Source: JAQIBY01 sp964407055
GTDB lineage: Bacteria > Bacteroidota > Bacteroidia > Bacteroidales > ML635J-15
NCBI GenBank assembly: GCA_964407055.1
Contig: CAYOUD010000162.1
Location: 1-5,686, forward strand
Length of the DNA: 5,686 bases
Reading direction: 5' to 3'
Shown: positions 4,782-5,686 of the stretch, piece after piece
Position numbering within the stretch: position 1 is the stretch's first letter
How the letters are laid out: every line of letters starts with the position of its first letter
Position numbers and translations under genes: made by a program
Notes under the pieces: model-generated
What the model saw: only the letters and a program-made list of their open reading frames with translations
What the model was told of the DNA's origin: nothing
The model's database searches: none

Positions 4782-5686
4782 ATGATATTTAGAACAGAAA
4801 TAGATTTAAAACCGTCAGCTTTTAAGATAAATCATTCGCAAAACCTGTGTCTTTTTGGGTCTTGCTTTACGGATAATATTGGCGCCATGTTAAAAGCACA
4901 TCAGTTTAACAGCATCAACAATCCGTTTGGGGTTTTGTACAATCCGGCTTCCATAGAAAAACAACTTTTGGCAATTTTGAACCACAATGCACCAGTGAAA
5001 TCAGAATTGTTTCAGCATCAAAGTCTGTATTCCCATTTTGATTTTCATAGCAAATTTTCCCATTCCGATAAGGAAAAAGCGCTAAAGTTCATGCAAAATG
5101 CATTTTACTCAGTGAATCTTAAAAGTATTGATGTGCTGTTTATTACATGGGGAACTTCACGTATTTATCAGCTGAAAATAAATCAATCCATTGTGGCAAA
5201 TTGTCACAAATTGCCCGCTGGGAATTTTCTGAGAGCACAATTGTCCGTGGATTCCGTTGTGGATGCTTATGAAAAGCTTGTTGAAAAATTGTTGGTGGTG
5301 AATCCAAAACTACAAATTGTATTAACGGTTTCTCCGGTTCGACATTTAAAGGACGGGTTTATTGAAAACCAGCGCAGCAAAGCACGGCTGATTATAGCTG
5401 CAGAAGCGCTGGAGAAAACAAATTCTGCTGTGCACTATTTCCCTGCCTATGAAATGATGATGGATGATTTAAGGGATTATCGGTATTATGCTGAAGATAT
5501 GATGCATCCTAACTCAATTGCGACAGAGTATATTTGGGAGAAATTTTCAGAGTATTTTTTTAATCAGCAAACTCGTGTTTTAAATCGCGAGCTTCAAAAA
5601 CTTTACAAAGCAAGACATCATAAATTGTTTTTCCCAAAAACCGATGAAGCAAAACGGTTTGCAAACACACATTTAAACCAATGCCG
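4782..5686 (+). CDS. GSCFA domain protein (SGNH-hydrolase-like), 3' end outside window
   Basis: A protein of the GSCFA family, common in Bacteroidota and some other bacteria and thought to belong to the SGNH/GDSL esterase superfamily; substrate unknown. Seen in 301 codons: LFGSCFTDNIG (24-34), the block that names the family with the presumed nucleophile Ser27; NPFGVLYNP (47-55); ITWGTSRIY (121-129), usually GTAWVY in relatives; ANCHKLP (139-145); TVSPVRHLKDGF (182-193); and YFPAYEMMMDDLRDYRYYAEDMMHPN (219-244 approximately), where Asp239 and His242 could complete the catalytic set. No signal peptide is visible, so it is probably cytoplasmic. The frame is open to the window edge; relatives are usually a little over 300 residues, so little is missing. 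It is divergent from holB with 102 bases between starts. I found no clear plus-strand promoter; the leader before ATG is A-rich. Confidence 0.93.
   Translation, partial: MIFRTEIDLKPSAFKINHSQNLCLFGSCFTDNIGAMLKAHQFNSINNPFGVLYNPASIEKQLLAILNHNAPVKSELFQHQSLYSHFDFHSKFSHSDKEKALKFMQNAFYSVNLKSIDVLFITWGTSRIYQLKINQSIVANCHKLPAGNFLRAQLSVDSVVDAYEKLVEKLLVVNPKLQIVLTVSPVRHLKDGFIENQRSKARLIIAAEALEKTNSAVHYFPAYEMMMDDLRDYRYYAEDMMHPNSIATEYIWEKFSEYFFNQQTRVLNRELQKLYKARHHKLFFPKTDEAKRFANTHLNQC

Noticed and set aside
1..5686. CRISPR arrays, tRNA or rRNA genes, toxin-antitoxin pairs, defence systems
   Set aside because: I saw no regularly spaced repeats, no tRNA-like cloverleaf sequence and no gene of such families on either strand. 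Almost all sequence is accounted for by the genes described.

Overview
The window comes from a member of the Bacteroidota. The evidence is a GldH gliding-motility lipoprotein, a PSP1/RicT protein directly downstream of holB, a GSCFA-domain protein, an AT-rich base composition, start sites without Shine-Dalgarno sequences, and a promoter of the TTG / TAnnTTTG type. The order or family cannot be fixed from this sequence alone.

Left end (1-793, plus strand): the 3' part of a family 2 (GT-A) glycosyltransferase gene that is now a pseudogene. Reading past the obvious 141-codon fragment shows three lesions. There is an in-frame TGA at 51-53, a one-base deletion near 435-440, and a 154-bp palindromic MITE-like element (548-701) flanked by TA on both sides. 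Removing the element plus one TA copy and correcting the frameshift restores a continuous family-typical C terminus ending at a TAA at 791-793. That stop is one base from the stop of the convergent gene, so the apparent 315-base gap after 479 is not intergenic.

Centre (795-4679, minus strand): five tightly packed genes read holB - ricT(psp1) - gldH - trmB - atl, probably one operon. They encode a clamp-loader delta' subunit, a PSP1/RicT cysteine-cluster protein, a gliding lipoprotein, tRNA (guanine-N7) methyltransferase and an alkyltransferase-like protein whose reactive Cys is Ala. ricT/gldH overlap by 23 bases and trmB/atl by 29, while gldH and trmB are 11 bases apart, so translational coupling is plausible. 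A good Bacteroidota-type promoter (TTG-N18-TAATTTTG, minus strand, 4694-4722) lies just upstream of holB and fixes its start at 4679. The genes share housekeeping roles (replication, RNA metabolism, DNA damage recognition) plus one envelope/motility function; no single pathway unites them.

Right end (4782-5686, plus strand): a divergent GSCFA-domain (SGNH-hydrolase-like) gene, nearly complete but cut by the window edge.

The most notable find is the palindromic element inside the glycosyltransferase pseudogene. The rest is a recognisable core-genome neighbourhood. I did not find a new defence or multi-gene system.
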